Source: Gammaproteobacteria bacterium
Lineage (GTDB): Bacteria > Pseudomonadota > Gammaproteobacteria > SZUA-229
Direction: 5' to 3'
Assembly (NCBI GenBank): GCA_026195895.1
Contig: JAPHRO010000060.1
Span: forward strand, 1-48,857
DNA length: 48,857 bases
Positions 1 to 7,411 of the stretch are shown piece after piece. Every line of letters begins with the position of its first letter. The first letter of the stretch is position 1. Position numbers and translations under genes: made by a program. The notes under the pieces are model-generated. The model worked only from the letters and a program-made list of their open reading frames with translations. It ran no database searches and was not told the DNA's origin.

Positions 1-577
1 TGGAAATTAGCATACCAATACCCAGGAAACACCAGGCCAGCACGACCAGTAACGCCGTGTAATAACCAAATAAGCCCCAGGGTACTTCAGCGCCCCTGAA
101 TACTCCGACAATCAGCGCAATCAGCATGGCGAAAAAAACCGGTATGAAAATCACCATAAAACGGCCGAGCATTTTTCCCCAGAACCAGGCAAACAACGAC
201 ACTGGCAATGACAGCATGTATTCAAAAACCCCGGCTTCTCTATCTCCGGCAACCGAACGTACCGTAGTTATTAATACAAAAATAGGCAGAATAGCCATGG
301 TTAACTGGATATAGGTGATGAGCAGCCGAGATAATCCGGTAAAACCCATAATGCGTGATTCGGTCAAACCGAACACAAAAAGCAAAATCACAATACTGCC
401 AAAAATACCGGCATACACCATGAACCAGCGCGCGCGTAAGGATTCAACTATATCGGCCCAGGCCGTTAACCATAAATGTTTCATAGATGTTAGTTTGTCC
501 GATGTACTATTCGCTTGAAATGTATTTGTCTCAGTGGCGCTGATTTTCCCTGCGGTTGCTTCATTAGTGGTGTTCAT
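1..577 (-). CDS. nosY: NosY, ABC-2 type permease of the nos maturation transporter (C-terminus cut by window edge)
   Basis: Reading the minus strand from an ATG at 577 gives an open frame of about 192 codons that runs off the window edge. After a polar leader of about 30 residues it continues MKHLWLTAWADIVESL and then shows several hydrophobic membrane segments with the ABC-2 permease feature VAGDREAGVFEYMLSLPVS. NosY is the membrane partner of the NosF ATPase; the NosDFY complex helps assemble the copper centres of nitrous oxide reductase. The ATG at 577 overlaps the end of nosL by 14 bases and has a weak AGGT before it. A second ATG at 484, beginning MKHLW, would remove the unusual polar leader but has no visible ribosome site. 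The identity follows from sequence and position; only the N-terminal two thirds or so is present. Confidence 0.88.
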   Translation of the reverse strand, partial: MNTTNEATAGKISATETNTFQANSTSDKLTSMKHLWLTAWADIVESLRARWFMVYAGIFGSIVILLFVFGLTESRIMGFTGLSRLLITYIQLTMAILPIFVLITTVRSVAGDREAGVFEYMLSLPVSLFAWFWGKMLGRFMVIFIPVFFAMLIALIVGVFRGAEVPWGLFGYYTALLVVLAWCFLGIGMLIS

Positions 578-1034
578 CTTGCACCTGTCCTTTTAAATCT
601 GAGCCAGCCTGATTAAACCGCTTTTCTCGATCATAGATATATTGCACAGCCTGCTGATAGTTCAGGGCACCCGCCACCGGCTCGGACTGCGCTCCCAGCC
701 CAAATGCCATGGGTGTATTCTGCCCACTAATATAAACTGCTTTGCGCGCATCTAGCCAAACACCGGTTGTATGGTGATTTACCCAGATCTCTGTTTTTGG
801 ATGGTCTGCCCAGTCTTTATCGCTTAGCCATAATATGGCGCCACCGATATCATCAAACAAATAGACTTTAGCATTGGTGCCATTACGCACTTGCGCGGAA
901 TGCAGACGATCGCTTAACACCATGCGACAACGTTCACAGGCATCACGATCCCACTTTACTTCCACCGGACCGGTATCGACTTTGCTGCATGATGATAAAA
1001 ACGCCAGCAGCCCCAGCAACAAAAATCTACGCAT
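564..1034 (-). CDS. nosL: NosL, copper-binding outer-membrane lipoprotein
   Basis: This is a protein of about 156 residues. It starts with a lipoprotein signal (MRRFLLLGLLAFLSSC) whose lipobox cysteine would be acylated. The mature part contains CERCRMVLSDR, the cysteine/methionine motif region used by NosL to bind Cu(I). NosL delivers copper to the nitrous oxide reductase maturation machinery. An upstream in-frame ATG at 1058 would add a basic stretch, MMKKRRRI, overlapping nosF further. The start at 1034 is preferred because AAAGAGA lies about ten bases upstream and the lipoprotein signal is then normal. It overlaps the nosF stop by 8 bases (ATGCGTAG) and is followed by nosY, so the last three genes are translationally coupled. 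In many nos operons nosL comes after nosY; here it precedes it. Confidence 0.9.
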   Translation of the reverse strand: MRRFLLLGLLAFLSSCSKVDTGPVEVKWDRDACERCRMVLSDRLHSAQVRNGTNAKVYLFDDIGGAILWLSDKDWADHPKTEIWVNHHTTGVWLDARKAVYISGQNTPMAFGLGAQSEPVAGALNYQQAVQYIYDREKRFNQAGSDLKGQVQDEHH

Positions 1035-1899
1035 GATACGGCGTCTCTTTTTCATCAAGCTGAACGCTGCTTAATAAGCCAGTATAGCGACTCAGTACGC
1101 CAAGAAAACGCAGGCGATCCGCGCCCGCCACAACGCCCTGCCAGATTTTGCCGTCCGCTACATCACTAAAGCCCCATTCCCCGATTGCTTTGGCAAACGC
1201 GGGTTCCGCCTTGATTAAACCGATCTGACAATAGAGTTTACTATTCATATCAACCAGATCTTCAACATGATCATCCAGCACGATCTGTCCCTGATCCATT
1301 TCAATAACCCGGTTTACCAGAGATGCAACCTCATCCAGTCGATGGCTGGAAATCAGCATCACTGTATGCTCCGGTTTTTCTGCCAGAATCTGAAAAAAGA
1401 TATGTCGCGCCTCGGGGTCGAGATTTGCTGCGGGTTCATCAAGAATTAAAATATCAGTATCCCGGCCCAGCGCAATACTGATCAGTAATTTCTGTTTTTG
1501 ACCACCGGATAATTTCACAAAAGGTCGATTACGAATTTGCTCTACTTCCAGACCCAGTCGTTCGGCAACATGAATCATTCTATCGACATCCGCGTCACAA
1601 ACACTGGCCGAAAAACTAAGCAACTGACCGACCGGCATTTTCAATGGTGGTGGCAACTGAGGTACGAACCCAATACGCTTTAACACAAGCTGGCGATTAT
1701 CTCTTGGTTTTAAACCATCGACCAGTACATTGCCTTCACAATTGTATTCTCCCAGCAAACAACGGATGAGAGTAGTTTTGCCTGCGCCATTTGACCCAAC
1801 CAGTGCCACGCGGTTACCCGCGCCGATATCCAGATCAATATTTTTTAAAACCGAGACTTTTTTAAACTGCTTGCCAACCTGTTGAAATTGAATTGTCAT
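1027..1899 (-). CDS. nosF: NosF, ABC transporter ATPase for nitrous oxide reductase maturation
   Basis: A 290-residue cytoplasmic ATP-binding subunit with all standard ABC motifs: Walker A GSNGAGKTT near residue 36, signature LSGGQKQKL near 128, Walker B ILILDEPAANLD near 150 and the switch histidine in LISSHRLDEV. In known nos systems NosF pairs with NosY and with periplasmic NosD to support biogenesis of the tetranuclear CuZ site. Its ATG directly follows the TAG stop of nosH (TAGATG), and its own end overlaps nosL, so it sits inside one tightly packed operon. The length is normal for NosF/CcmA-like ATPases. Confidence 0.93.
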   Translation of the reverse strand: MTIQFQQVGKQFKKVSVLKNIDLDIGAGNRVALVGSNGAGKTTLIRCLLGEYNCEGNVLVDGLKPRDNRQLVLKRIGFVPQLPPPLKMPVGQLLSFSASVCDADVDRMIHVAERLGLEVEQIRNRPFVKLSGGQKQKLLISIALGRDTDILILDEPAANLDPEARHIFFQILAEKPEHTVMLISSHRLDEVASLVNRVIEMDQGQIVLDDHVEDLVDMNSKLYCQIGLIKAEPAFAKAIGEWGFSDVADGKIWQGVVAGADRLRFLGVLSRYTGLLSSVQLDEKETPYHA

Positions 1900-2862
1900 C
1901 TATTTGCCACCCGGCATTTTAAATTCGAAACGAAGAGAATCAGTAGGACATAAATCTACACACAAACCACAGCGTGTACAATCGGCACCAGCGGCCACCC
2001 GTACATCTCTGGCTCGACCCTTGATGGTCATATCCAGTACATGGGGAACCAAACACACTTTCCTGCAATCACCTTCATGGGCGCAGTCATTTGGCGTATA
2101 GGTAACACGTAAAGGAGAAACGGTACCGACAATGCCATAGGTGATGCCAATTGGGCATACGTAACGACACCAGGCGCGGCGCGAAACAAAAATCTCAAAT
2201 AACAATAAAACACCGACCCAGATTAACGCAAAGCTCGGACCATATATTAACGCACGACTCAAAATACCGGTTGGCGAAATGGTTTCAAACACGGTATAGC
2301 CGGTAACTATGGCGAGCAGAGCAAAAATCACATATAGCACAGTGCGCAGACCGCGATGGAAGGTTTTATTTTCAATGATTTTTTTATTCACCAGCCATAA
2401 ATGAATAGCTTCTGCCCATTCGGCTAACAGGTGATAGGGGCAGACCCAGGAACAAAATGCTCGTCCACCTAACAGGATCCACATTATTAATACCGTAGTG
2501 GTACCGATAATTAAATTTAGTACGACTTCCTTGAACGCCAGCATCACCTGCAAGGCTGAATTCAGATCCGCCATGTGGAAACCGGCGAAACGCGATGCCG
2601 TTAGCGCACCTTCCAGTAATTGAATATCGAGCTGATAGGAAAGCACAAACAGTAAATTAACAAATAACAAAGTCAGCCAGCGGCGATTACGCCATTTATT
2701 TCCATGACCCGCGGCATGCAGTTCAGCGATAAATTCAGGCGAAACCGGATTGGCTTTTTTATAAAAATGAATTTCCTGAGCTGCCGGCCTGATATCTTCT
2801 TTGGCTGGTTTCTTCGGTTCCGCACCAAACAACTGTAGTAAGGATTCTTTTATGTAATTCAT
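1900..2862 (-). CDS. nosH: NosH, NapH-like polytopic iron-sulfur membrane protein
   Basis: A 320-residue protein with about four membrane helices between residues 60 and 240. Two cysteine motifs, CSWVCP and CRYVCP, occur at membrane boundaries, typical of NapH/NosR-type proteins. Two 4Fe-4S clusters are suggested by the C-terminal motifs CAHEGDCRKVC and CTRCGLCVDLCP. In clade II nos clusters NosG and NosH are thought to move electrons from the quinol pool toward the periplasm, replacing or assisting the flavoprotein NosR, which is absent from the visible part of this cluster. It overlaps nosG by four bases (ATGA), which supports coupled translation of a NosGH pair. The paralogue NapH from a nap operon is excluded by context, because no nap genes are present. 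Confidence 0.9.
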   Translation of the reverse strand: MNYIKESLLQLFGAEPKKPAKEDIRPAAQEIHFYKKANPVSPEFIAELHAAGHGNKWRNRRWLTLLFVNLLFVLSYQLDIQLLEGALTASRFAGFHMADLNSALQVMLAFKEVVLNLIIGTTTVLIMWILLGGRAFCSWVCPYHLLAEWAEAIHLWLVNKKIIENKTFHRGLRTVLYVIFALLAIVTGYTVFETISPTGILSRALIYGPSFALIWVGVLLLFEIFVSRRAWCRYVCPIGITYGIVGTVSPLRVTYTPNDCAHEGDCRKVCLVPHVLDMTIKGRARDVRVAAGADCTRCGLCVDLCPTDSLRFEFKMPGGK

Positions 2863-3686
2863 ACCGGTGCCTCCGCGCGAGCATCAATTACGATGGCTGC
2901 TGGATCCACCGGACAGATCATCTCACACACACCACAGCCAACACAGCCTTCCAGTACTTCTGGCCGCATTTTTACGACACCATTTTCAGCATCAATACTT
3001 ACCAGTTCAATGGCTTTTTTAGGCGGACACTGATTGGTGTCACCCGAGGGTGGTTTACCTGCATCACATTGTGAGCGACGAATTTCAATCGGGCATTGAC
3101 GCATGCAGAGATCGCACAGTTCCAGGTCATATTCATGTTCCGCCACCGGCAGGGGATTCCAGCGATCAATATCATCGTAACGTAAGGTACCGTCAAAATC
3201 TGGACCGCGAGCCAGCCCTTTAAAACCCTTGCCCTGAACTGCCAGACATTTGCCTGGGCGTGACAGGCGTGCAAAACCCATACGTGTTTCATGCGAATAG
3301 TTCAGATCATGACTCAACGACCCGGTTGGACAGGCCAGTACACACTGCAGGCCATCACAGGAAAAATCACAGGCCTGTGGTCGCGCATCAATATATGGCG
3401 CGCCGATACCAAAGCCATCAAAAATATCAGCCAGTTTAATCGCCTCTACCGGACAGACCTGCACACATTGACCGCACTTGATACAGGAAGCGAGAAATTC
3501 CGCTTCGTCCAGTGCACCGGGTGGTCGCAAGCGGATTTTTTCGCCTTTAACCACAGGGTAATAACCCATGCCCGCTACACCCACGACCCCGGCCGCCAGC
3601 GCTATGGATCGAACAAATTCGCGCCTGGCTCGTTCCTTTCTACTCAGGCGTGGCTTTTTACTTTTTTTTGTTACGTCGTTTGGCAT
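2859..3686 (-). CDS. nosG: NosG, NapG-like Tat-exported ferredoxin with multiple 4Fe-4S clusters
   Basis: A 275-residue protein starting with a basic region and a twin-arginine-like motif (RREFVRSIALAAGVVG), so it is probably exported folded through Tat. The mature part carries repeated ferredoxin cysteine motifs: CIKCGQCVQVCP, CDFSCDGLQCVLACP, CDLCMRQCP and CVGCGVCEMICP. These predict about four 4Fe-4S clusters, as in NapG. Its expected role is to accept electrons from membrane-bound NosH and pass them to periplasmic carriers feeding NosZ. It lies two bases downstream of nosD and overlaps nosH. The sequence supports the family firmly; the precise electron path is inferred from the Wolinella-type nos systems. 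Confidence 0.9.
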   Translation of the reverse strand: MPNDVTKKSKKPRLSRKERARREFVRSIALAAGVVGVAGMGYYPVVKGEKIRLRPPGALDEAEFLASCIKCGQCVQVCPVEAIKLADIFDGFGIGAPYIDARPQACDFSCDGLQCVLACPTGSLSHDLNYSHETRMGFARLSRPGKCLAVQGKGFKGLARGPDFDGTLRYDDIDRWNPLPVAEHEYDLELCDLCMRQCPIEIRRSQCDAGKPPSGDTNQCPPKKAIELVSIDAENGVVKMRPEVLEGCVGCGVCEMICPVDPAAIVIDARAEAPV

Positions 3687-3688
3687 AG

Positions 3689-4930
3689 CTAGTCTACATA
3701 AATTTTTGGCCTGGAATCTCTAAACACCATCTGGGGTGGTGAAAATGGCGCCAGTCGTTCCAGGAAGTCAAGCACCTCTAACATTGGGGAGCCCTTGAAA
3801 AATTGTGCCGCCGGAACATCCATCCAGATTCTATCTGCATAAGAATAAAATTCATGGGGTGTATCACCGACGCCATTTTTATCCAGGTCAAAACCTTCAT
3901 AGTCGTCCCAGTAATTACCATTCCATTTATTACTATTAGCTCCTTTACCATCACTAACGGCAACCTGTGTGATATTGCTTTTGAAACGATTATTAATAAA
4001 ATGATTCCCTGGCCAGTCATTTAAAAATCGAACACCGATATTATTAAATGCAACTAAATTATCTTTTATCAGGTTTATTGTATCTGGCTGAAACGGCGAT
4101 ACATCCATATAAAAACCAATGGCATTATAAAGGACCTTATTTCCCTCCAGTACCATCTCGGAGGACTCTTTCATTCCAATGCCAACTCCGGTAGTGCCCG
4201 TTGCATGGGATATTTTATTCCGGCGCAATTCCACACCATCGCTATACATTAAAAAAATACCGACGGAATTATCCCAGTACTCATTGTCTTCAACTTTATT
4301 GTGCTGTGCATACATAAAGTGCAAGGCATAACGACCACGGGTACCACGATTTTTTGCAATCAGATTATCTTTTGAGTACCAGACAACCATGTCTCTGGAA
4401 TCATGGATAAAATTGTCGGTAATCTTGTTGCCAAAGCTATACCACAACCGAATACCATCGCCACGCATGCCGAGATCAACAGGCTTTGAACTAATGTCAT
4501 TCCGCCGCACGACGTTAAATTCTGATTGTTGCAGATCGATACCGAACAGGCAGTTGTCGATAACATTGTCTTTAATGACGTTGAAATTTCCGCGCACCTG
4601 AACACCAGAGTCCAGGTCATTATGTGAATTGCCAGAATTGGTTAAGCGCAGATTACGAATAGTTGCGCCATCCGTATCCAGATATATGACCGAACCTTCA
4701 CCGCCCGCATCAATGGTTGCCTTACCCTGACCATCCAGGATTATGGCCTTCTCGATTGTCACCGGCCCTTTATAAACACCCGGCTCCAGCAAAATGACAT
4801 CACCCTTTTTGGCGGCTTCTATCATTTGCAGCAGGGATTGCTTCACTGCTGGGGTATCGGCAACAGACACACTGCTACTGACTAGCAATAGCAGCCCTGT
4901 TATCCATCTAATCATCTGCCCCGAGATCAT
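3689..4930 (-). CDS. nosD: NosD, periplasmic beta-helix protein for nitrous oxide reductase copper-site assembly
   Basis: A 413-residue protein with an N-terminal Sec signal (hydrophobic stretch GLLLLVSSSVSVADT). A right-handed parallel beta-helix follows, seen as a long series of short repeats of the type N.I..N.I, for example IKDNVIDNCLFGIDL, KITDNFIHDSRDMVV and RRNKISHATGTTGVGIGM. NosD binds NosFY at the membrane and is required for CuZ maturation. An alternative ATG at residue 6 (MIRWITG) would shorten the signal slightly. The gap of 55 bases to nosB contains a near repeat (AGCTATCAA twice) and no convincing terminator, so nosB and nosD are probably cotranscribed. Confidence 0.92.
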   Translation of the reverse strand: MISGQMIRWITGLLLLVSSSVSVADTPAVKQSLLQMIEAAKKGDVILLEPGVYKGPVTIEKAIILDGQGKATIDAGGEGSVIYLDTDGATIRNLRLTNSGNSHNDLDSGVQVRGNFNVIKDNVIDNCLFGIDLQQSEFNVVRRNDISSKPVDLGMRGDGIRLWYSFGNKITDNFIHDSRDMVVWYSKDNLIAKNRGTRGRYALHFMYAQHNKVEDNEYWDNSVGIFLMYSDGVELRRNKISHATGTTGVGIGMKESSEMVLEGNKVLYNAIGFYMDVSPFQPDTINLIKDNLVAFNNIGVRFLNDWPGNHFINNRFKSNITQVAVSDGKGANSNKWNGNYWDDYEGFDLDKNGVGDTPHEFYSYADRIWMDVPAAQFFKGSPMLEVLDFLERLAPFSPPQMVFRDSRPKIYVD

Positions 4931-4985
4931 AGGAAATTACCTTGAATACATTAATTTAACTAGCTATCAACAATTTAACCAGCTA

Positions 4986-5969
4986 TCAAGCTTCATCCTC
5001 AAGCTGTCGTTTACGCATAACCGCTGCCACGATTAATAAAGCTGACATAGCCATCATAATGAAGTAGCCAATAGAGGGGTATGAATGTGTAGAAAACTGC
5101 GCGACTTTTCCCTGGCCAAAAACGGTAGGCATAAAGGGTTTTACGGTAAAGGCTCCCATGTCATTGAGGTTGTGACCGAAGTACCATAGCCATGCGGCAT
5201 AGTCGATAACAAAAAACACCGGCAATAAAATTGGCACCAGTACTAGCAACCAGTAAAACAGTTTGCTGACGCTTGCGCCTATCACAAGCACCACCATAGC
5301 AATCATAAGTGCAATGACAATGCCATTGGTCCATATTTCCAGATTGGCCACTTTAGGGCCGATAACTTCCTGTTGAGGGAAAAACATTCCCATCGTATCA
5401 CGATAATTTTCTGTTACCGCCTCGATACCGCTCCATTTCTGAATATCTTCAACATCGAGATCTAATGATGACTGCAATGCCTGTCTATAACCATCGCTCA
5501 GCATCATGACGCCACCTTCGCTATACATGGCCATGGACATCCATACGGCGATAGCACCAAATCCAGCACTCATCAATACGGCACGTAATTTCTTTTTACG
5601 GCAGACAAATCCAATTAACATAACACCCAGGAAGCTTACCAGAAACTGTGATAGAACGCGTTCAATCGGGCCGCCAGAAGCAATCGGATACATGCCGACA
5701 TAGTGATTGATAGTGTCCATTTCGTGAACGCAGTTAAGCGCCTCATCAACCTGCACCTCATCGCTTTCCATTATCTTGCAGCCGTTAAACACACCATTAA
5801 AATGGAAGTTAATTCGAATACCATCAGGAAAAGCTTCTGGGGGATAATTGGGTGCTTTCAGAGAAACCCACCAAATGGGTGTAAAATAAGTGACTGCCAA
5901 TAAAATTAGTGCGACACCAATTATACCTGCAACTATAAAATTCCTTTTATCATCTGTAACACCAGTCAT
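4986..5969 (-). CDS. nosB: NosB-like integral membrane protein of clade II nos clusters
   Basis: A 327-residue protein with a first hydrophobic helix at about residues 11-30 and about five more from residue 105 on. A periplasmic segment between the first two contains paired cysteines (NGCKIMESDEVQ... and NCVHEMDTINHYVGMYPIASGG). A membrane gene directly upstream of nosD in a Sec-type nosZ cluster is nosB, a marker of clade II N2O reducers. Its function is not established; a role in electron transfer or in NosZ assembly has been proposed. Here it is separated from nosZ by two cytochrome genes, unlike the nosZ-nosB order in Wolinella. A hairpin terminator lies just before it, so its expression may partly depend on read-through. 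Confidence 0.82.
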   Translation of the reverse strand: MTGVTDDKRNFIVAGIIGVALILLAVTYFTPIWWVSLKAPNYPPEAFPDGIRINFHFNGVFNGCKIMESDEVQVDEALNCVHEMDTINHYVGMYPIASGGPIERVLSQFLVSFLGVMLIGFVCRKKKLRAVLMSAGFGAIAVWMSMAMYSEGGVMMLSDGYRQALQSSLDLDVEDIQKWSGIEAVTENYRDTMGMFFPQQEVIGPKVANLEIWTNGIVIALMIAMVVLVIGASVSKLFYWLLVLVPILLPVFFVIDYAAWLWYFGHNLNDMGAFTVKPFMPTVFGQGKVAQFSTHSYPSIGYFIMMAMSALLIVAAVMRKRQLEDEA

Positions 5970-5981
5970 ATAAAACCTCTA

Positions 5982-6018
5982 TAAAATAAACGGGGTGCTG
6001 TTTCCACTAAGCACCCCG
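5982..6018 (-). terminator. Hairpin with U-rich tail inside the nos cluster, between diheme cytochrome and nosB
   Basis: On the minus strand CGGGGTGCT (6018-6010) pairs perfectly with AGCACCCCG (5999-5991) around a 10-base loop and is followed by TTTATTTTAT. This looks like an intrinsic terminator with an interrupted U tract. Because nosB follows after only about 20 bases, it probably works as a partial terminator that lowers expression of the maturation genes compared with the cytochromes. Confidence 0.7.
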
Positions 6019-6084
6019 ATTATCCATAAGAAAAAAACAATCTGATTATTTCCTCTCTCTGTGGAGAGGTAAATATTTTTTTAG

Positions 6085-6801
6085 CTAGTCAAAGTCTGGG
6101 TTTTTCCAGTCTTTTGATGGTGCTACCAAATCCTTAGGAACCGGGATACGTGAAACATAGTTAATAACCATTTTCATATCCTTGTCGGAAAAGCCCTGAA
6201 TCTGCTTGACCATGTCTGGATTAGCATTACGACGCTTACCGTCTCTGATCCATTCGAACTGACGCAGCATATACTTGTAATGCTGACCCATAATCATGGG
6301 ATAGTATTTATCCTTTTTACCTTCACCATTTTCAGCATGGCATTCTACACAGTTATCTGCATATAGTTTTTTGCCCTGAGCAAACTCAGTAGTGCCTTCG
6401 GCCCATTCACCTTTACCATTATCCGGGTTCATGGGTAATTTTTCGATATATGCAACCACGTCAGCCAGTGCCTGCGCATCACCAATCGACTCGGGCAGAG
6501 CAAACGGATACATAGTTGGGTTATCGCGGTTACCAGCACGGATATCAGCGAGCTGCTTGATCAGTACTTCTTTATGCTGACCAGCAAGCTGTGGGAAAGT
6601 GCCATCCTGGGTTCCCCAGCCTTCGGGGTAATGACAGGCAGAACAGACTTCATAAACATCGAGCCCATCTTCCAGGCTTCCTTTCAGATGCATAGCCTCA
6701 TCCTGTTCGCCGCCGCCAGTATTCCAGTCGTTTGCAGCCTGCGCAGACAGGGCAAAGCCCATGGCCACGAAAATTGATAATAGTTGTTTACCTGATGTCA
6801 T
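6085..6801 (-). CDS. Periplasmic diheme cytochrome c of the nos cluster
   Basis: A 238-residue protein with a Sec signal (MTSGKQLLSIFVAMGFALSAQA) and two CxxCH heme sites: CSACH at residues 53-57 and CVECH at 151-155. The two halves are similar (each has QLAGQH or IMGQHYKYMLRQ-like segments after the heme), as in the c4/c553 two-domain cytochromes. Methionines in TMYPFA and IMGQHYKYM are candidate axial ligands. A clear AGGAG lies seven bases before the ATG. By position it is an electron carrier to NosZ, corresponding in role to the NosC cytochromes of other clade II clusters, although those are usually monoheme. A perfect FNR-type box lies about 95 bases upstream, so the gene may have its own oxygen-controlled promoter. 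Confidence 0.9.
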   Translation of the reverse strand: MTSGKQLLSIFVAMGFALSAQAANDWNTGGGEQDEAMHLKGSLEDGLDVYEVCSACHYPEGWGTQDGTFPQLAGQHKEVLIKQLADIRAGNRDNPTMYPFALPESIGDAQALADVVAYIEKLPMNPDNGKGEWAEGTTEFAQGKKLYADNCVECHAENGEGKKDKYYPMIMGQHYKYMLRQFEWIRDGKRRNANPDMVKQIQGFSDKDMKMVINYVSRIPVPKDLVAPSKDWKNPDFD

Positions 6802-6858
6802 GCCTGTTCTCCTGGCGTAAAGAGCCAGATAATGCTGGCCCCCATTAATGATTTACGT

Positions 6859-6887
6859 TGGTGCGCAATTGTTTCAATTGCGCACCA
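6859..6887 (-). other. 13-bp perfect stem-loop in leader of the diheme cytochrome gene
   Basis: TGGTGCGCAATTG (6859-6871) and CAATTGCGCACCA (6875-6887) form a perfect inverted repeat with a 3-base loop. Neither strand has a U tract after it, so it is not a normal terminator. It lies between the FNR-type box and the cytochrome start codon. It could be a stabilising stem at the 5' end of the transcript, a processing site after the upstream cytochrome gene, or an operator. Confidence 0.6.
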
Positions 6888-6895
6888 GCGACGCA

Positions 6896-6909
6896 TTGAT
6901 ATTTATCAA
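6896..6909 (-). promoter_or_regulatory. Perfect FNR/DNR-type box upstream of the diheme cytochrome gene
   Basis: TTGATATTTATCAA matches the TTGAT-N4-ATCAA consensus at all ten defined positions. It lies about 95 bases upstream of the diheme cytochrome start, downstream of the monoheme cytochrome gene. This predicts anaerobic, and possibly nitric-oxide-dependent, activation of a second transcript for the distal nos genes. I could not find a convincing -10 at the class II distance, because that region is occupied by the strong inverted repeat. Confidence 0.75.
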
Positions 6910-6948
6910 AACATCAATCATTGCACCATTTTAAAAAGCCTATATAAA

Positions 6949-7278
6949 TTAAGGTTTTAAAGATGAAATATATTTCGCCAGAGCAGCCATTTCTTCATCA
7001 TTAACCAGATGCATAATGCCTTTCATAGCGGCAGTCATACCGTTATTTCGTTTGCCGCTCTTGATATCTTTTAGCTGTTGCAGAATATAGACCTCATTCT
7101 GGCCGGCCAGTTTGGGATAAGAAGGTAAAATCGGTGAATTAGCATCTTTACCATGGCAGGCCGAACAGCCACCCTTGGCCGGATTCTTATAAATAGCCGC
7201 ACCATCCAGTGCATGCGCCTGCCCCATGACAGAAACCAGAAAAACAGCAGAAATGAACGTGAAAACTTTCTTTTTCAT
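6949..7278 (-). CDS. Small periplasmic monoheme cytochrome c
   Basis: A protein of 109 residues with a Sec signal (MKKKVFTFISAVFLVSVMGQAHA) and one heme site, CSACH at residues 38-42, followed by the class I cytochrome pattern PKLAGQNEVYILQQLKDIKSGKRNNGM. A longer frame reaches 7329, but the start at 7278 is chosen because TTTTGGAG lies eight bases upstream and the signal peptide then begins properly. It sits directly after nosZ and is probably its immediate electron donor. It resembles one domain of cytochrome c4. The hairpin after nosZ lies upstream of it, so its expression depends on read-through or on a local promoter. Confidence 0.9.
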   Translation of the reverse strand: MKKKVFTFISAVFLVSVMGQAHALDGAAIYKNPAKGGCSACHGKDANSPILPSYPKLAGQNEVYILQQLKDIKSGKRNNGMTAAMKGIMHLVNDEEMAALAKYISSLKP

Positions 7279-7363
7279 TGTAATACTCCAAAAGTACGGC
7301 CTGAACCGCGATAAGTAATTTTTAACCATTCGATATATGAGCGATATAGCTTTCTCACAACGA

Positions 7364-7389
7364 AATCGGGGGGAGCCTGGCTCCCCCCG
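7364..7389 (-). terminator. GC-rich hairpin directly after nosZ
   Basis: CGGGGGGAGC (7367-7376) and GCTCCCCCCG (7380-7389) form a 10-bp stem with a 3-base loop. On the minus strand it is followed only by ATTTCG, so the U tract is weak. Such hairpins often protect the 3' end of a highly expressed message or cause partial termination, giving more nosZ than downstream genes. Confidence 0.65.
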
Positions 7390-7411
7390 CTATTATGCAT
7401 AAAAGTTAAGC

